Below are positions 51,801 through 62,194 of a stretch of DNA of 64,000 bases, piece after piece (position 1 is the stretch's first letter; each line of letters begins with the position of its first letter). The stretch is taken from contig CP154955.1 in assembly GCA_039621445.1 (NCBI GenBank), positions 56,452,619 through 56,516,618 of the forward strand, written 5' to 3'. The notes under the pieces were generated by a model that had not been told where the DNA came from, did not search any database, and worked only from the letters and a program-made list of their open reading frames with translations. The stretch comes from Euglena gracilis. Taxonomy: Eukaryota > Euglenida > Euglenophyceae > Euglenales. A program made the translations under genes and the position numbers.

Positions 51801-52527
51801 GAATAAAATCAAGGACTTGCTCCTCGAGAACGTGGTTCTCGATATCGCGGATCCATACAAACCGTATGTCCTGGAGGTCGACAGCAGCGATTACGCTGTT
51901 GGCGGGGTTCTTAGCCAGCATAATGCGGCGAATGAACTCCGACCTGTGGCTTTCTTTAGCAGGAAGCTACAGGGCGACAATGGGAAAGGACAGGTTAAAT
52001 GGAGCATTCGCGAAAAGGAGACATATGCCATTGTGCTTATTCTCCAGAAATTCCGCAGCTGGATAGCCAGCAGCTTGGTCCAGATACTAGTGTTGACGGA
52101 TCATGAGAGCCTTCAACACTGGTATACCGAGGACCTGAACAAGGCCATGTCATCAGTTGGCAGAAGATGCCGATGGCATGAGTTCTTGAGCCAGTTTAAC
52201 CTGGTGGTAGTTTATACCCCAGGTCATACGCAAAAAGTTGCGGATCCTCTCAGCCGAGCCCCCTGGTATTATCCTGGGAACCCGGATGAGGGTGATGCGA
52301 CTTTTCATGGCAGCCATGAGGCTGACCAGTTCGCACGTCGATCCGACGCTGCGGACAACATGCTCGATTCACTACCGGTTTCCCGGGTGTATCGCAGCAT
52401 CGCCATTTCACCATTGCGTGGAAGGCGCCGGCGTGGACGCACTGCCGGACCCCGTCGCATTACGCGTACGGAAACTCCTACCCCCCTATTTTTCCGCGAA
52501 TGGGATTATTCGCGTGACCCTATATAG
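48829..52527 (+). CDS. pol: Chromovirus Pol: protease, reverse transcriptase, RNase H
   Basis: In frame with gag beyond the UAG; the first internal ATG is 48874. Order: aspartic protease with ILIDTGC (DTG near 49130-49145); a long variable linker; RT from about 50900, with LVLDYRYLNSQT, FDLEDGFHQMHL, VLPMGVKNGPAMFQ and VYIDDVLVG (YIDD 51388-51399); RNase H with LEVDSSDYAVGGVLSQ, REKETYAIVLIL and LTDHESLQHW. All listed catalytic residues are present. After VADPLSRAPW the frame degenerates and ends at TAG 52527. The integrase continues in the +1 frame, with an overlap from about 52430. It is typical of chromovirus Pol apart from the frame break. Confidence 0.9.
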   Translation, partial: GSPRSEGTDLWADEQMEVGPDQPCPPCPSAFLVGTRKIFGSPTPHSNFPLGMLCKVGKGSWESWQENVFSPDPSLCLPPMELLVQAEIKIQNFCAKVKILIDTGCRIALLFRFGLIPTPLLVQAKKPIKITTADNTPMCGGDLGCFLDIVLPLIPKHHSHPPQPQNFPDTWGYESGIHGSDVILGYPFLRQHRLVVDCHSHGLRTSPRSALPPKPSSPVASTATATNFSTPFSKTFTPLPTTPTNVFHTGCTEKVHPLPVDTPTSVPHEAGQASSGTPLVPLGYKTKAQRPEVRTVSSSRPAAPIPRFPPDVSLSDTSVHPPSAKTAHPNFYTHPHQTNMRDQDHYSDTSFQCVHCRRISAQPDFDCGCLVQTPTLIPISRNHTLGCGSQCATVHQVLQQRGIALLFGTAKSVSHTSPTSIWHDMDWVCTHPTHQPLGMPLGSVDDTPLTYVCGSLNCVTALQPANQVDTYAMRVWNAFNFGQYRILEEWFSKIAALADSFDLSLEIDAFSSKAHARLSRYWSRHTNAFLKFWGDTVLWMHPPPKLIPDVVEKILRDEARGALLIPVNPNADWFHQLSHVCFHWWDLPADVPLFEDFCGILLPPVKEIIFRVCFFDAFGISDVRVPRYLGTNGDATPSTQISAVIESADQHPKSADYCSRIAREFHGVLDNPVYACDIDPAIRGPFGVCKIELKDGAKPMHRKFFRCSGEREQALNEMIEKLIQRKWIIPSKSEWTSQAFVVPKPADQSGQKKWRLVLDYRYLNSQTKDDPFPLPLIEDLITKQSDNRLWSIFDLEDGFHQMHLHPDSQPYTAFVTSKGVYQWTVLPMGVKNGPAMFQRMIQWVLRDLPFALVYIDDVLVGTQPPSAKSGEDILDPHYRDVRAVLSAFQKHVLFVKGSKMHLFRKIIKFCGHILSNGQRKAAPSKMEAIKKWTPEVIKTLTHLKGFLGLAQYYAIYMKDFAKIAVPLTRQLKNRTPDNAKVIWDDQMREALNKIKDLLLENVVLDIADPYKPYVLEVDSSDYAVGGVLSQHNAANELRPVAFFSRKLQGDNGKGQVKWSIREKETYAIVLILQKFRSWIASSLVQILVLTDHESLQHWYTEDLNKAMSSVGRRCRWHEFLSQFNLVVVYTPGHTQKVADPLSRAPWYYPGNPDEGDATFHGSHEADQFARRSDAADNMLDSLPVSRVYRSIAISPLRGRRRRGRTAGPRRITRTETPTPLFFREWDYSRDPI

Positions 52528-53782
52528 TACCATTGTGAATAGACTTCGTAATGGTGAATCCATAGAGAATTACTCTCTATCACCATTGCGGCTTATTTTC
52601 CGGAATGATTCTGGTTGTAAATATTGTATACCCCAAGACCTGGTTGGTGATGTGATTTTGAGCTATCACAACCATGGTCACCCTGGGGCCCCCAAACTTC
52701 TTTCACTAGTGGGTCGCAGATATTGCACAACCCTGAGTGAAAAAGATTTATATTTGCGCTGTTTCCGAATTTCGCAACGGTGCCAAATTTGTCAGGCTGT
52801 GAAACCGCGCAGAGGTACCCCCCCTGGTACGATGGACTTTTTCCCCGTACCACCGCACATTTTTACGTCCCTCTGCATGGATTTTCTCGAACTTGAACCT
52901 TGCAAAGGATCAGATGACAAAATTTACGATTACGTTTTTGTTGTCGTCTGTCGGCTGAGTGGGTACATAGTAGCCATTCCATGCCGGAAAGCAGGGTTGA
53001 CAGCCCAAATTTTGGCATCCATATTCCTGGAGAAATGTATCTGCTTAATGGGTTTACCGAACGAAATCGTGAGTGATCAAGATCACTTGATCTCTTCTCG
53101 GTTTTTCACAACTTTGTGCGGTTTACTCGGCATTGAGCAGCATTTTTCCATTATATACCGCCCGAAAGGCAATGGTAGAGCCGAGGCAGCCGTGAAATCC
53201 GTTGTCAATGTGCTTCGCCTTTCACTGGCTGACTCGGGTAAGAATTGGTTATCCGTTCTTCATTGGTGTTTATTTTACATCAATACCTTGCCAGGGTTGG
53301 TATTACCACACTCACCGTACAAAATTGTTTGCGGACGCGACCCTCCGGCCATAGGGGATATCCCCTCGGAGAGACCCGCCCGAAGTAGCGTCAGCTGTGA
53401 AACGTGGTTTGCAGAAGTGGAATCACTCCGCTCTGCAGTCCAATCACGTATCACAGAAATTCATTCCAACAAACGGAAATCATTTTTACAGCACTTCAAC
53501 ACACCTGTGTATAGTCCAGGTGACCGCGTGTGGGTACGGAATAACCGCATCCGCATGCAATCTTCCAAGCTAGATCCTCTTTGGCTCGGCCCATGCGAAA
53601 TTTTGGAGAGGTTAGGTAGTAGCGGGCGATATAAAGTTGCCTTGCCCAACAGGATTGAGGACGTCCATATGGACGACTTCAAACCGTACCTAAGCCCCCA
53701 GACAGAAAAGCTATCCCCTGCCTATATTTCAAGCCCCGTTCCAGATTACCTGAAACGGACGACTTTGTGGTCGATAAGATAA
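52430..53782 (+). CDS. pol: Chromovirus integrase
   Basis: Catalyses insertion of the cDNA. Frame +1 relative to RT; coding sequence becomes coherent near DALPDPVALRVRKLLPPYFS. The zinc-binding N-terminus shows YHNHGHPGAPKL followed by CQICQAVK (HHCC). The core has the DDE triad in LCMDFLELEP, IVSDQDHLISSRF and GNGRAEAAVKSVV. The C-terminal part contains PGDRVWVRNNRIRM and LGPCEILERLG, the GPY/F-like module. The frame ends at TAA 53782, just after PDYLKR. The chromodomain follows in yet another frame, so a second indel lies near 53750. Confidence 0.85.
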   Translation, partial: GVDALPDPVALRVRKLLPPYFSANGIIRVTLYSTIVNRLRNGESIENYSLSPLRLIFRNDSGCKYCIPQDLVGDVILSYHNHGHPGAPKLLSLVGRRYCTTLSEKDLYLRCFRISQRCQICQAVKPRRGTPPGTMDFFPVPPHIFTSLCMDFLELEPCKGSDDKIYDYVFVVVCRLSGYIVAIPCRKAGLTAQILASIFLEKCICLMGLPNEIVSDQDHLISSRFFTTLCGLLGIEQHFSIIYRPKGNGRAEAAVKSVVNVLRLSLADSGKNWLSVLHWCLFYINTLPGLVLPHSPYKIVCGRDPPAIGDIPSERPARSSVSCETWFAEVESLRSAVQSRITEIHSNKRKSFLQHFNTPVYSPGDRVWVRNNRIRMQSSKLDPLWLGPCEILERLGSSGRYKVALPNRIEDVHMDDFKPYLSPQTEKLSPAYISSPVPDYLKRTTLWSIR

Positions 53783-53952
53783 TAGACCACAAGGTCGACG
53801 GGGGTGTGCACTACTGGAAAGTTCGCTGGAAAGGGTATGGGCCAGAGGAGGACACTTGGGAGCTAGCATCCAGTTTTGTTGGATATATCCAGCAGGATTG
53901 GAACCTGTGGAACAAGCGCAATAGCATAGACATAACCATAAACACTTTCTGA
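53752..53952 (+). CDS. pol: Chromodomain of the chromovirus integrase
   Basis: Reads ETDDFVVDKIIDHKVDGGVH and YWKVRWKGYGPEEDTWELAS, a well-formed chromodomain. The cage positions are aromatic (F in FVVDKI, W in VRW, Y in WKGY), so binding of methylated histone H3 is plausible, guiding integration into heterochromatin. It is shifted relative to the integrase frame by an indel near 53750. It ends in TGA 53950-53952. Confidence 0.85.
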   Translation, partial: ETDDFVVDKIIDHKVDGGVHYWKVRWKGYGPEEDTWELASSFVGYIQQDWNLWNKRNSIDITINTF

Positions 53953-54000
53953 AACGATTTCGTTTTGGAGAATGCGTGTGTTTTATGCGAATGTTTCGCG

Positions 54001-54082
54001 TTTATACCCCCCCCTGCACTTCCTTATTTCTCTATCTTTCTCGCAGAGTTTTTGATTAAGATAGAAGCCTTGCTTTTTCAGT
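54001..54082 (+). promoter_or_regulatory. Two strong splice acceptors before the extra ORF
   Basis: A long C/T tract ending in TTTCTCGCAG (about 54037-54046) and a second, TTGCTTTTTCAG (about 54071-54082), lie between the chromodomain stop and the downstream ORF. The ORF has no ATG in its first 85 codons, so delivery by splicing would explain its start. The donor was not identified. Confidence 0.45.
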
Positions 54083-54144
54083 GCTCTCGCACTCAAAGCG
54101 ACTGACAACAAGGTTACCCTTCGTTGTCGTCGTCGTTCGGGTAG

Positions 54145-57100
54145 CATCATGCTGCCTGGGCGCGGACCTGGACAGGTCCACCATGGCCGCAGCCTTCTGG
54201 CGCGCCATACCCCCAGTACCCTCAGTATGCTGAGGCCCCGATTCCGGGTGCCCCGCATGCTGAGAGTGTTTCAGCCCCGGTATTCGCTGCGGCTACCAGC
54301 AGCCGGTCCGCATATGCGGTACCAGATCCATCTGCCGTCCAGCAGCCGGCAACTCAGCCACCAGCGCAGCGCAGATCGCGCCTGCCCCCGTATGCGGGAG
54401 AGATGATCTTCCGCACTACGGAGACGTTGGAACGGGCGATGCGTATGTGCGCACACCCCCCAACGGATCCCTTTATGCAAGCCCATTGGGATGCATACTG
54501 TGCTCAGTTGTTGGTGGTAGCCAACACCCCTGTGGCTCAGTGGTGTCCCTGTGGTCAGGCCCTGATGACAGGGCGACGGTATTTCTCGTCGGCATCCGAT
54601 TCCGGATTTGAGCCTGGCGAGACCATGATGGATCTGGGCGTGTATGTGCCGCCCATGCTGCAAACGCAGACGCCGGTGGGATCCCACACCGTGCATATGC
54701 GTGAGCACACGCCCCCACCGGTAGGTGAGGCTGTGCATGTCCCACCTGGGATGACGAGAATTTTTGCTCGCCCCCTCCCTCGCCGCAGCGAATGCCGCCG
54801 CGCGAGCCGCCAGCGGAGCAATTTGTCTCGCGGTACGCGTCGCACGCGGATTACCCGCGTGGCGCACGCGTGCTCCCAGCCGGACAGTCGGACGTGCCCC
54901 CTGAGGCATACGTCCAACACATGTTCATGCACTGGATGCCTCAGGCATCATCGGTCGCCCCTGTCCCTGGCGTTGAGCCACGGAGACGGGCGGAGCCCAT
55001 AGTGGTGGAGGATGAACCTCCCCACCGTGAGGCAGCCCGACCGTCTAGTGCAGCCCCTGCCCAGACTGGGGATATCCCCCGTCGGCAGGAGACTCCCTAC
55101 TATCACATGGCACCTCCGGGAACCGAGCTGGATGAGCTTGCTCGGCACTTCCTGCAGGAGCCAGTATTCGCGTCTGAAGAGCACCGGACGAGGTATTACG
55201 CCTCTCTGGCTGCCCTTCAGGGTCGTGGATACACCGCCTACCATCCGTACCAGCCGCAGCTGCGGGTGGCAACCCCGGTATTACCCGGTGAGCCCCCGGC
55301 AGGAGTGGCAGTATTACCTGCCACCCTGAAGCGCGACAGGGCTACGGAAAACCTTACACCCCAGCCCAGGCGACCTAGCCCAAGGGACGCGAAAGGCGGT
55401 GTGGCAATGCAGGTGGAAGCCCGCCAGGATACCCCGGCTGGACGACCACCGGCTGAGACACAGGGGGCGATGAGCCGTCCTGTGGCTGCAATGCCACCGC
55501 CGATCCCTCCGGTATGGAAGGAGCCGTGACCCCCTGCGTCGAAGCCAAGCCCACGCCAGGCTCCTAGCAAGCGCCCAGCCACGCCATCACCGCGACGTGC
55601 AGCGGAGCGGCCAGGTCCCTCCCCAGAGATGGAATGGGAAGGAACCGAACCGACTCCTGCGGCACCGAGCGCCTGAACCTCTGGTATTCGCCAGACGGGA
55701 AAGGAGACAGGCAAGGCCGAGGGCAAAGGCAAGGGAGAAGGCAAAGGCGTGGCCGGCAAAGGGAAGTGTGAGGGTAAAGGTAAGGGAACAGCACGTGAGG
55801 AGGAAGAAGAACCAGCAGAAGTCCTCTCGGACTTTGAGCATATGCTCAGGTTCAAGGAGGAGCTGGAGGACGAAGGCTGGCGAATGCAGCATGGTTACCA
55901 TGTTGCAGGAAACCGCCCCGTCACTCCTCCACAAGCAGTCATCGATGTGGTATTACGCCACACCGAGAACCGAGTCAGACTATTCCATTACGGAATAGAT
56001 CTGTACGCCTTCGAATGTGAAGGTGGCAGACCCTTGCTGGATGCCCAGCCAGGTTTCTGGGAGCTCTGGTTTTGGCTGGGATACCCCTGCAAGAACTGGG
56101 GTCTCTTCAGCGACTCCACTGGTCGCAATTACCTGCACCAGTTGGGTTTTCGGGACCAGCGTGTGTTGGCCCGAAGGCTGAAGGCAGTCTTCGACTGTAT
56201 TCATACAGTCGGACCCCTCGGCGTGCAGTGGGAATTCTACCCACTACACCCCGACATCGAACGCCTGATCGAGGTGTTGTGGTGCAACAACCTCCAGGTG
56301 TGGCTGGTGAGCCATTACGGCTCCACCTTCTGCGTTAAGCGTGTTTCCCTGGCTTACCCGCAGAGGTATGACCTCTGCTGTAAGTACTGCCGGCAGGAAT
56401 TTCCTGTCGACTTCTGGGGATTCGGCGTGCGTGGAAGTCCCCCACCGCCTCGGGATAACCCGGGCCTGGAGATGGGACGCCGCATGCTTATGCATGTGTG
56501 CCGCGACGCCCCGGATGTCCAGGGCAAAAGTCGCCGCGTCCACAAGCAGCGTATTTTTATGCTGCAGCAGTTCTGGTGGCGAGCCTGGACCACCTACGTC
56601 ATGGAGGTGTATATACATCTCCGTGACCCCCAGGGCGATAGGCCTGGTATGGAAAGCCTGCCACCGGATTACGGTGACGCCATCGAGGGTCCTCGTCGTC
56701 GGATTCTCGGCCACCTGCGCCCCAACTGGCACCTGGCTGATATCAGCCCGGAGGAACATTTGCGACGACAGTTTGGCGGCACCCTCGACCGGGAGGTATT
56801 CCTCCCGCTGATGTGTCACCCGAAGGCCATCCTTGACCAGCGTATGCCGATTCTGGCTTGCGCTCAGGAGTTCGAGGAGGGCTTTTTCGAGGTCTGGGAA
56901 GACACGCGTTACCGCGGCTTCCTGGGCCCGAACAGGCCTGCCAACGCCTGGGTGCAGCCATCATGGCCGCCACCCTGGCCCAACAGCGCCAACAGCAGTA
57001 CGCTGGCCTTTTACAGGCTGGCGGATGCCCAGGGATGCCGATGGCACCCCGACAATCCTCGTTCGCCCGAGGATCTGCGCGCCTTCATCGCCCCAGAGGA

Positions 57101-57620
57101 TGAACCTCTGGCGCGACGGAGACGTGAGGCGTCAGTCGCTTCCACCACCGCGATTCCGCGGCGGGAGGAACGCGACCGCAGCCCCTCCGTCACCATTCTG
57201 GAGGCAGCGCCGCCGTCTCCAACAGGAACGGCTGTATCCTTCGTCTCTGCCCCGCGAGCGGCAGGGGAACGATCGGTTTCCCCGGCCCCCGCGGCGGCTC
57301 CCGTCTGTCCACCGGTAAGTGGAGACCAGGAACTTCCTGAGGAGGTAGGTGAGAACGTTGAGGATATCCTCTACGCTGCTCTGCCTACTCTGGCACAGCC
57401 TAGGCCAGACGAAGCACCCGCAGGGGATGTACCTGTGGCTGCTACGCCTGTTCCAACGGCTGAGCCTCCAGCCGAGGTGACTGGTATGGTCGTCGAGGAT
57501 ATCCTCGAAGAACCTACCAGCCCAGCAGCACGCACCTCATTAGGAGGCCGTGTGCTCGGCGCCGCAGTCACTGGCATCTGTTACACAGTGGGGCTCAGTC
57601 CGAAAGATACAGTCCAGGGT
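54145..57620 (+). pseudogene. Long extra ORF downstream of the chromovirus pol, unknown function
   Basis: Protein-like coding for more than 1100 codons. The first part (54145-54775; first ATG 54403) is Pro/Tyr/Ala-rich, then MIFRTTETLERAMRMCAHPP. Near 54775, at a C-run, coding moves one frame over and continues to about 57620, interrupted by two in-frame TGA codons (55527-55529 and 55674-55676). These flank a Pro/Arg- then Gly/Lys-rich linker. The best-folded region follows: DFEHMLRFKEELEDEGWRM, FWELWFWLGYPCKNWGLF, LARRLKAVFDCIHTVGPLG, LWCNNLQVWLVSHYGSTFCV and RYDLCCKYCRQEFPVDF. The C-terminus is acidic and Pro-rich. No membrane span, protease, envelope or known accessory domain is recognised. 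GC content is higher than in gag-pol. It could be a third retrotransposon gene or a captured or host gene. Confidence 0.6.
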
Positions 57621-57673
57621 TGGTTGGTGCGTTGGTTGTTGTTGGGTGTCAGCGGTGGAGCGCCAAGCAGGGG

Positions 57674-57803
57674 TCAGGGGCGAGGTGCGCCCTGCGGTGC
57701 GCCGCACGTGGAGCAGAACTTGGCGGCGTCCGGAAGCAAGACGGCGCACTTGACGCACATCGGGGGGCCCCGGAGGGCCGGAGGACGGACAGGGAGCCGG
57801 GGG
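57674..57803 (-). CDS. Zinc-ribbon C-terminal exon (gene Z1)
   Basis: The minus strand reads MCVKCAVLLPDAAKFCSTCG and then a short Pro/Arg tail to TGA at 57674-57676. C-x2-C, 11 residues, C-x2-C-G is a classical zinc ribbon (compare the common C..CG..L....KFC..CG form). An acceptor-like TTCGCAG sits at 57804-57810, and the upstream DNA (57.85-58.08 kb) is CA/TG microsatellite, presumably intron. Upstream exons could lie at 58.30-58.50 kb, where a GC-rich minus-strand stretch is open in several frames. Confidence 0.6.
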
Positions 57804-57852
57804 CTGCGAAGGCGACTAGAGGCACCACGTCCCCAACACATTTTAGTGTGAA

Positions 57853-58203
57853 CAAACACACACACACACACACACACACCACGTCCACATATACGCACAC
57901 ACACGCATACATGCACGCACATGTCCACACACACACATTACAACGGTATGCATGCACAGAAACACACAGGTACTCGCACACCAACACATGGGAACTTGCA
58001 CGTGTGCATACACAGACATGCACAAGCGGATTCACCCACCCACCCCCCAACCACCCACCCACCCACACACACACAACATGCCTTTCAGGCAGCAACAAAT
58101 GGGCATTTTGCAGAAAATTGGCCTGTGCGAACGTTTTGAGATCCCTGTGTATGCTGTGCAAGCAAGGTGTGTTCTGGGGCATTACTGCAGCAGGCAGGGC
58201 ATT

Positions 58204-58256
<53 letters not shown>

Positions 58257-58262
58257 ACGACA
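57853..58262. repeat. CA/TG microsatellites
   Basis: (CA)n at 57853-57880 and scattered CA-rich DNA to 57930, CCCA/CA-rich 58028-58078, and (CA)n 58208-58262. Confidence 0.9.
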
Positions 58263-58299
58263 CACAGCATACGGTTGGCGTTCTTTCTGGTCGACCCCG

Positions 58300-59500
58300 C
58301 GGGGGTCGAACGTGACCTAACCGCCACCCCAACTCCAACCAGCCCCGGCAGGGAACGGGATGGCCGTGCCGGGGGGCGGGCGGGACCCTGGGGGGCTGCA
58401 GCTGCGCCGAGGGCTGGGGCGGCTGGGGCCAGGGGCTTCCCGCGGGCCCCGAGACGGGGGCCAAGCTTCCAGCGGAGCACGTATGGCACAAATCCAGGTG
58501 GAGGTGGGGTGGGGCGGGGGGGGGGGGTTGGTAAGGGATGGGGACATTCCTATGAGGGTGGGGGTTATGGTTGGCATAGGGATCGGGTTAGGGTTAGGGG
58601 TAGGGTGGTTAGAAGTGAGATCCGGGAGGGGGTGGTTGGGTTGGGTTGGGTTGGGTTGGGGGGGCAGGGCAGGGTATAAAATCAGAACCCCTTTTCCTCC
58701 CCCTCCCGGAGGGGGGGGGGGGGGGGGCACAGAGCAGGGGAAAAAAATTGGGGCTTCAAACAATGCCCAAAAATTGTGAGCTCAGGTGGTTTTTCAACAA
58801 ATTGACACACATGATAAAGCACAAGTTTTCCGGCGCAACCCGCCGAAGAAGAAAAAAATTAGTTCCAGGTCCCGGGCCCACCCTTGGCCCGGGGGAGGGG
58901 GTCCTCCCCCTGACAAAGCCAACGCTCACTTAATGCCCTGGGGGTAGGGGTCCCGGGTTTGTGATATGTCTCAAGTGAAGGTAGCCTGTTCCAGGTACAC
59001 TATGAGGGGGCAACGTGTTGACACATATTGACACAGCAGTCTTTCTTGTGGAATGACACATCAGCAACACCCGGCCCCTCACCGCGCCATCTCTGAATGC
59101 AAACGAGAATGATCAACAAGTCGGTTTCCCCCTCTGCCCCTGAGCGCCACCTCGTGGCATACGAACCCTGCGAAACACAAACATCTCTGAACGACCGCAG
59201 GCCACAGCGGGGGGGGGGGGGCAGCGATGGGGCTCTAGCGGGGGCCTGGCCGAGACGCTGGCGCCTGACGGAAATGGGAGAGCACATCGGTGACTGTTCT
59301 GTTTCCGGCGCCTACCAGCAACTAGACTCTTGCCAAGGCACTGAAATCAACGAAATCAATGAAATCAATGGTTCGCAGCCCGTACTTCAGTTTAGTCCGT
59401 CGGTTCTCTTTTAACTCGCGCCGCGAGATCCAAAGCAAATATGTGAGTGCGTGGACGTGTGTGTGCGCGCACGTGGGTGGGTGGGTGGGTGGGTGGTTGT
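58300..59500. other. Mixed spacer: GC-rich block, G-runs, short TTAGGG-like tract
   Basis: 58.32-58.50 kb is GC-rich and open on the minus strand, but the frame cannot be chosen. 58.56-58.66 kb contains GGGTTAGGGTTAGGGG and GGGTTGGGTTGGG. 58.70-58.73 kb is a G-run. The remainder shows no supported gene. Confidence 0.4.
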
Positions 59501-59517
59501 GTATTGTGGGTGTGTAC

Positions 59518-59868
59518 TACGTATGTATGTATGTATGTATGTATGTATGTATGTATGTATGTATGTATGTATGTATGTATGTATGTATGTATGTATGTAT
59601 GTATGTATGTATGTATGTATGTATGTATGTATGTATGTATGTATGTATGTATGTATGTATGTATGTATGTATGTATGTATGTATGTATGCATGTATGTAT
59701 GTATGATGTAAGTATGTATGTATGATGTAAGTATGTATGTATGTATGTATGTATGTATGTATGTATGTATGTATGTATGTATGTATGTATGTATGTATGT
59801 ATGTATGTATGTATGTATGTATGTATGTATGTATGTATGTATGTATGTATGTATGTATGTATGTGTGT
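59518..59868. repeat. (ATGT)n array of about 350 bp
   Basis: Almost uninterrupted ATGT tetranucleotide repeat, with two short breaks (ATGATGTAAGT) at about 59704-59730, then a short GT tract. Open frames on both strands over it are artefacts. Confidence 0.97.
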
Positions 59869-60219
59869 GTGTGTGCGTGCATGGCACGTGCAGTTCCTTT
59901 GTGACGTGGCATGCACTCTATATTCAAAAATGGGTTTCCATTGGACGTGGGCGAATGACTCTTTGCACGACCACTGTGGAGAATCCAGAACACAAATAAT
60001 TTTATTTTGTGGGTGAAGCATTCTGTTCATTTCAGCACCTGGTGTTTTGTTTGCCGTGGCTGCGGATGGGTACACAAACACACAAGTTGGGGAGTACAAA
60101 GCGGAAAGCCACCTCCCAAAAATGCCAGGCCACTTTCCGGGAGGCAGTGACCCACCCACACAAAATAATTTGGTGAAAAGAAATTGCCAGAATATCCGTG
60201 CAAAATGCATAACTTAGAA

Positions 60220-60620
60220 TAACTTTTTTTGGACAGGAAAGGACAAAAAAATTACATAATGAACCCCCCCAGAATAATAGCCCCGCAGGGCTATATTCAG
60301 ACACTCACTCAGGGGGGGGGGGCAATTAATTCAGTGGGGGGGGGGCTGTTATTTGGATTTTTTGTATTGGAAAACGTGCCCGCTGCATAAATGACCTCAA
60401 AATGCCCATTTTCTGCAAAAATGATCCTTTTTAGGACCCTCCTGTCAAGATGAGCGGTTCTTGTATGCAAAAAAATTTTTGTTTCAGAAAAAAAATTGGC
60501 AGTTCTTTGTTGTCCTGACAGGTGGCAAAACAGTCACGACATTCGAGGCATCTGAGGGGGCTATTATTCGAATTATTGTGCAAAATCCCTGGGGGGGCTA
60601 TTATTTGGGGGGGGGATTAA
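60220..60620. repeat. GGGGGGCTATTATT-type scattered repeats
   Basis: Copies of GGGGGCTATTATTTGG-like sequence and G-runs occur around 60330, 60555 and 60590, with an inverted form near 60270-60290. No gene is seen in the surrounding stretch to 61.1 kb. Confidence 0.5.
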
Positions 60621-61104
60621 CTTTTTGGCAACTTTTTCCAAAAAGACAAAAATATTTTGTGAGACCAAACTCCTTCTTTCAAGGCCAAATTGGCATGCAC
60701 AGGACCAGAAGTCAAGACTTTCCGGGGGGGGGCATGGTTGCTGAAAACAAGCACGAGTTTTTTTTGGGCTAGGATATTTGAAAACACCCCTGGTGTTTTG
60801 TTTGCTGTCACATGTGTATGGACTACAAGCACACTGCGGCAAATGGGGATTGGGCCGGGCTGAACGGGGATTGCACTGGGACGACCAGGGATGGCGCCAG
60901 GTTGAATGGAGATGGTACAGGGCTGAATGGGGATGCGGTAACGACGGGCTTGTTCCCCCCTGTGAACGGAATGGGAAGATTTGCGTTGTGTGCATGCTTC
61001 TGTTCCCCCCCCGGGGGTGCATTCTGCTCCGCTGGGGGGGGGGTAACCTGAGAAGTGAGCCATAGGCCCAAGGTGACGACATCCTGGGAGGTTGAGGTGC
61101 CTGC

Positions 61105-61305
61105 CCATCACACACACACAAACATGAATGCACATGCACACAACACAAACACACACAATACCTTACAACACGCGCGCACACGCATACGCACACACACATA
61201 CACACGCGCGCGCACGCACGCACGCATGCACGCACGCACGCACTCATACACACACGCACACACGCACACACGCACATACACACACACACACACACACTGA
61301 CTCAC
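61105..61305. repeat. CA / CACG microsatellite
   Basis: CA-rich and (CACG)n or (CGCA)n sequence through the interval. Confidence 0.92.
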
Positions 61306-61309
61306 AGCG

Positions 61310-62190
61310 AGGTCGGTGAGCATTCAAAAAGGGCAGCCATGGCACCTTTGCCGAAGGTGAACAGCGGCTCTGTCCGGGGACGGTCTGGCAAGACTCCTGC
61401 AGCAGGGGTGGCAGTTGGACAGGCGTCCCACCACGGCTCGGCAGCCCATTGGGGCATCCTCTGGATGCCCTTGAGGGTTTGGGGGTTTGGAGTCAGGAGG
61501 GGGAGGGTCGTGCAGGGTGGTCTGGAGGTCGTCTGGGTGGTCTACACCCCCTCCCCTGTGCCAAAAAAAAAATGAGGCGCAAAGCGCTGGAAAAAATATT
61601 TTGGGCCTTTAAACGCCCAAAAATCGTGTTGTTGCGCACTTTTTTGAAAAGTCGGCCAAAACATACACCAAAAAATTCAACTTACCCGGCGCGACATGCC
61701 AGAGAAAAATTTCTGGGTTCCTGGGAAATCCCGGATCCTCCTTTGTCAGTCGGACAGGGGGTGGTGTGAACCCCCCCTCCCCCACTCTTTTGATACCCCG
61801 GGGTTTGGGGTTGCCCTAACTCCCTTTAGGCGGGGCAGACTAGCCAAACCAGGTTGGGTGTGTGGTGGCCCCGCCCCTGCCCGGATGTACCCAATGGGAC
61901 AGATTGGATGACGAATGGTGGATCATGACCGGCTCACTGCAAAAGAGGAATCGGGCTTTTTGAATCACCGGGAGGAAGGTCCGCTGAGGCTCCACGGAGC
62001 CTCAGCAAAACAGGTTTTGGGGGGGGGGTTGCGACTGTGACTGTGGCTGTGACTGAAATTTAAAACTAACATGCATGAGATGATGATTTAAAAAGCAGAC
62101 AAAATGGGAGTCAGCATCCCAGACCCCCCCCTTTCCTCCCCCCCCCCACCCCCTCCCCCACTCTCCAATAGCAAAGTCCCACTGTGTGTG
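61310..62190. other. No confident gene
   Basis: A minus-strand stretch at 61335-61450 is open and contains Cys pairs in one frame, but competing frames are equally open. The rest is G-rich or A-rich non-coding DNA. Confidence 0.25.
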
Positions 62191-62194
62191 CAAG

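Noticed and set aside
55527-55676. Alternative genetic code with TGA read as an amino acid
   Set aside because: Two in-frame TGAs in the extra ORF suggested it, but TGA closes the chromodomain and several LINE frames sensibly, and both sites could be CGA to TGA mutations.
59392-60210. Long His/Thr/Ile or Tyr/Val/Cys/Met ORFs
   Set aside because: Translation of the (ATGT)n tract on either strand.
61335-61450. Third zinc ribbon on the minus strand
   Set aside because: Cys pairs appear in one frame, but spacing is irregular and two other frames are as good.
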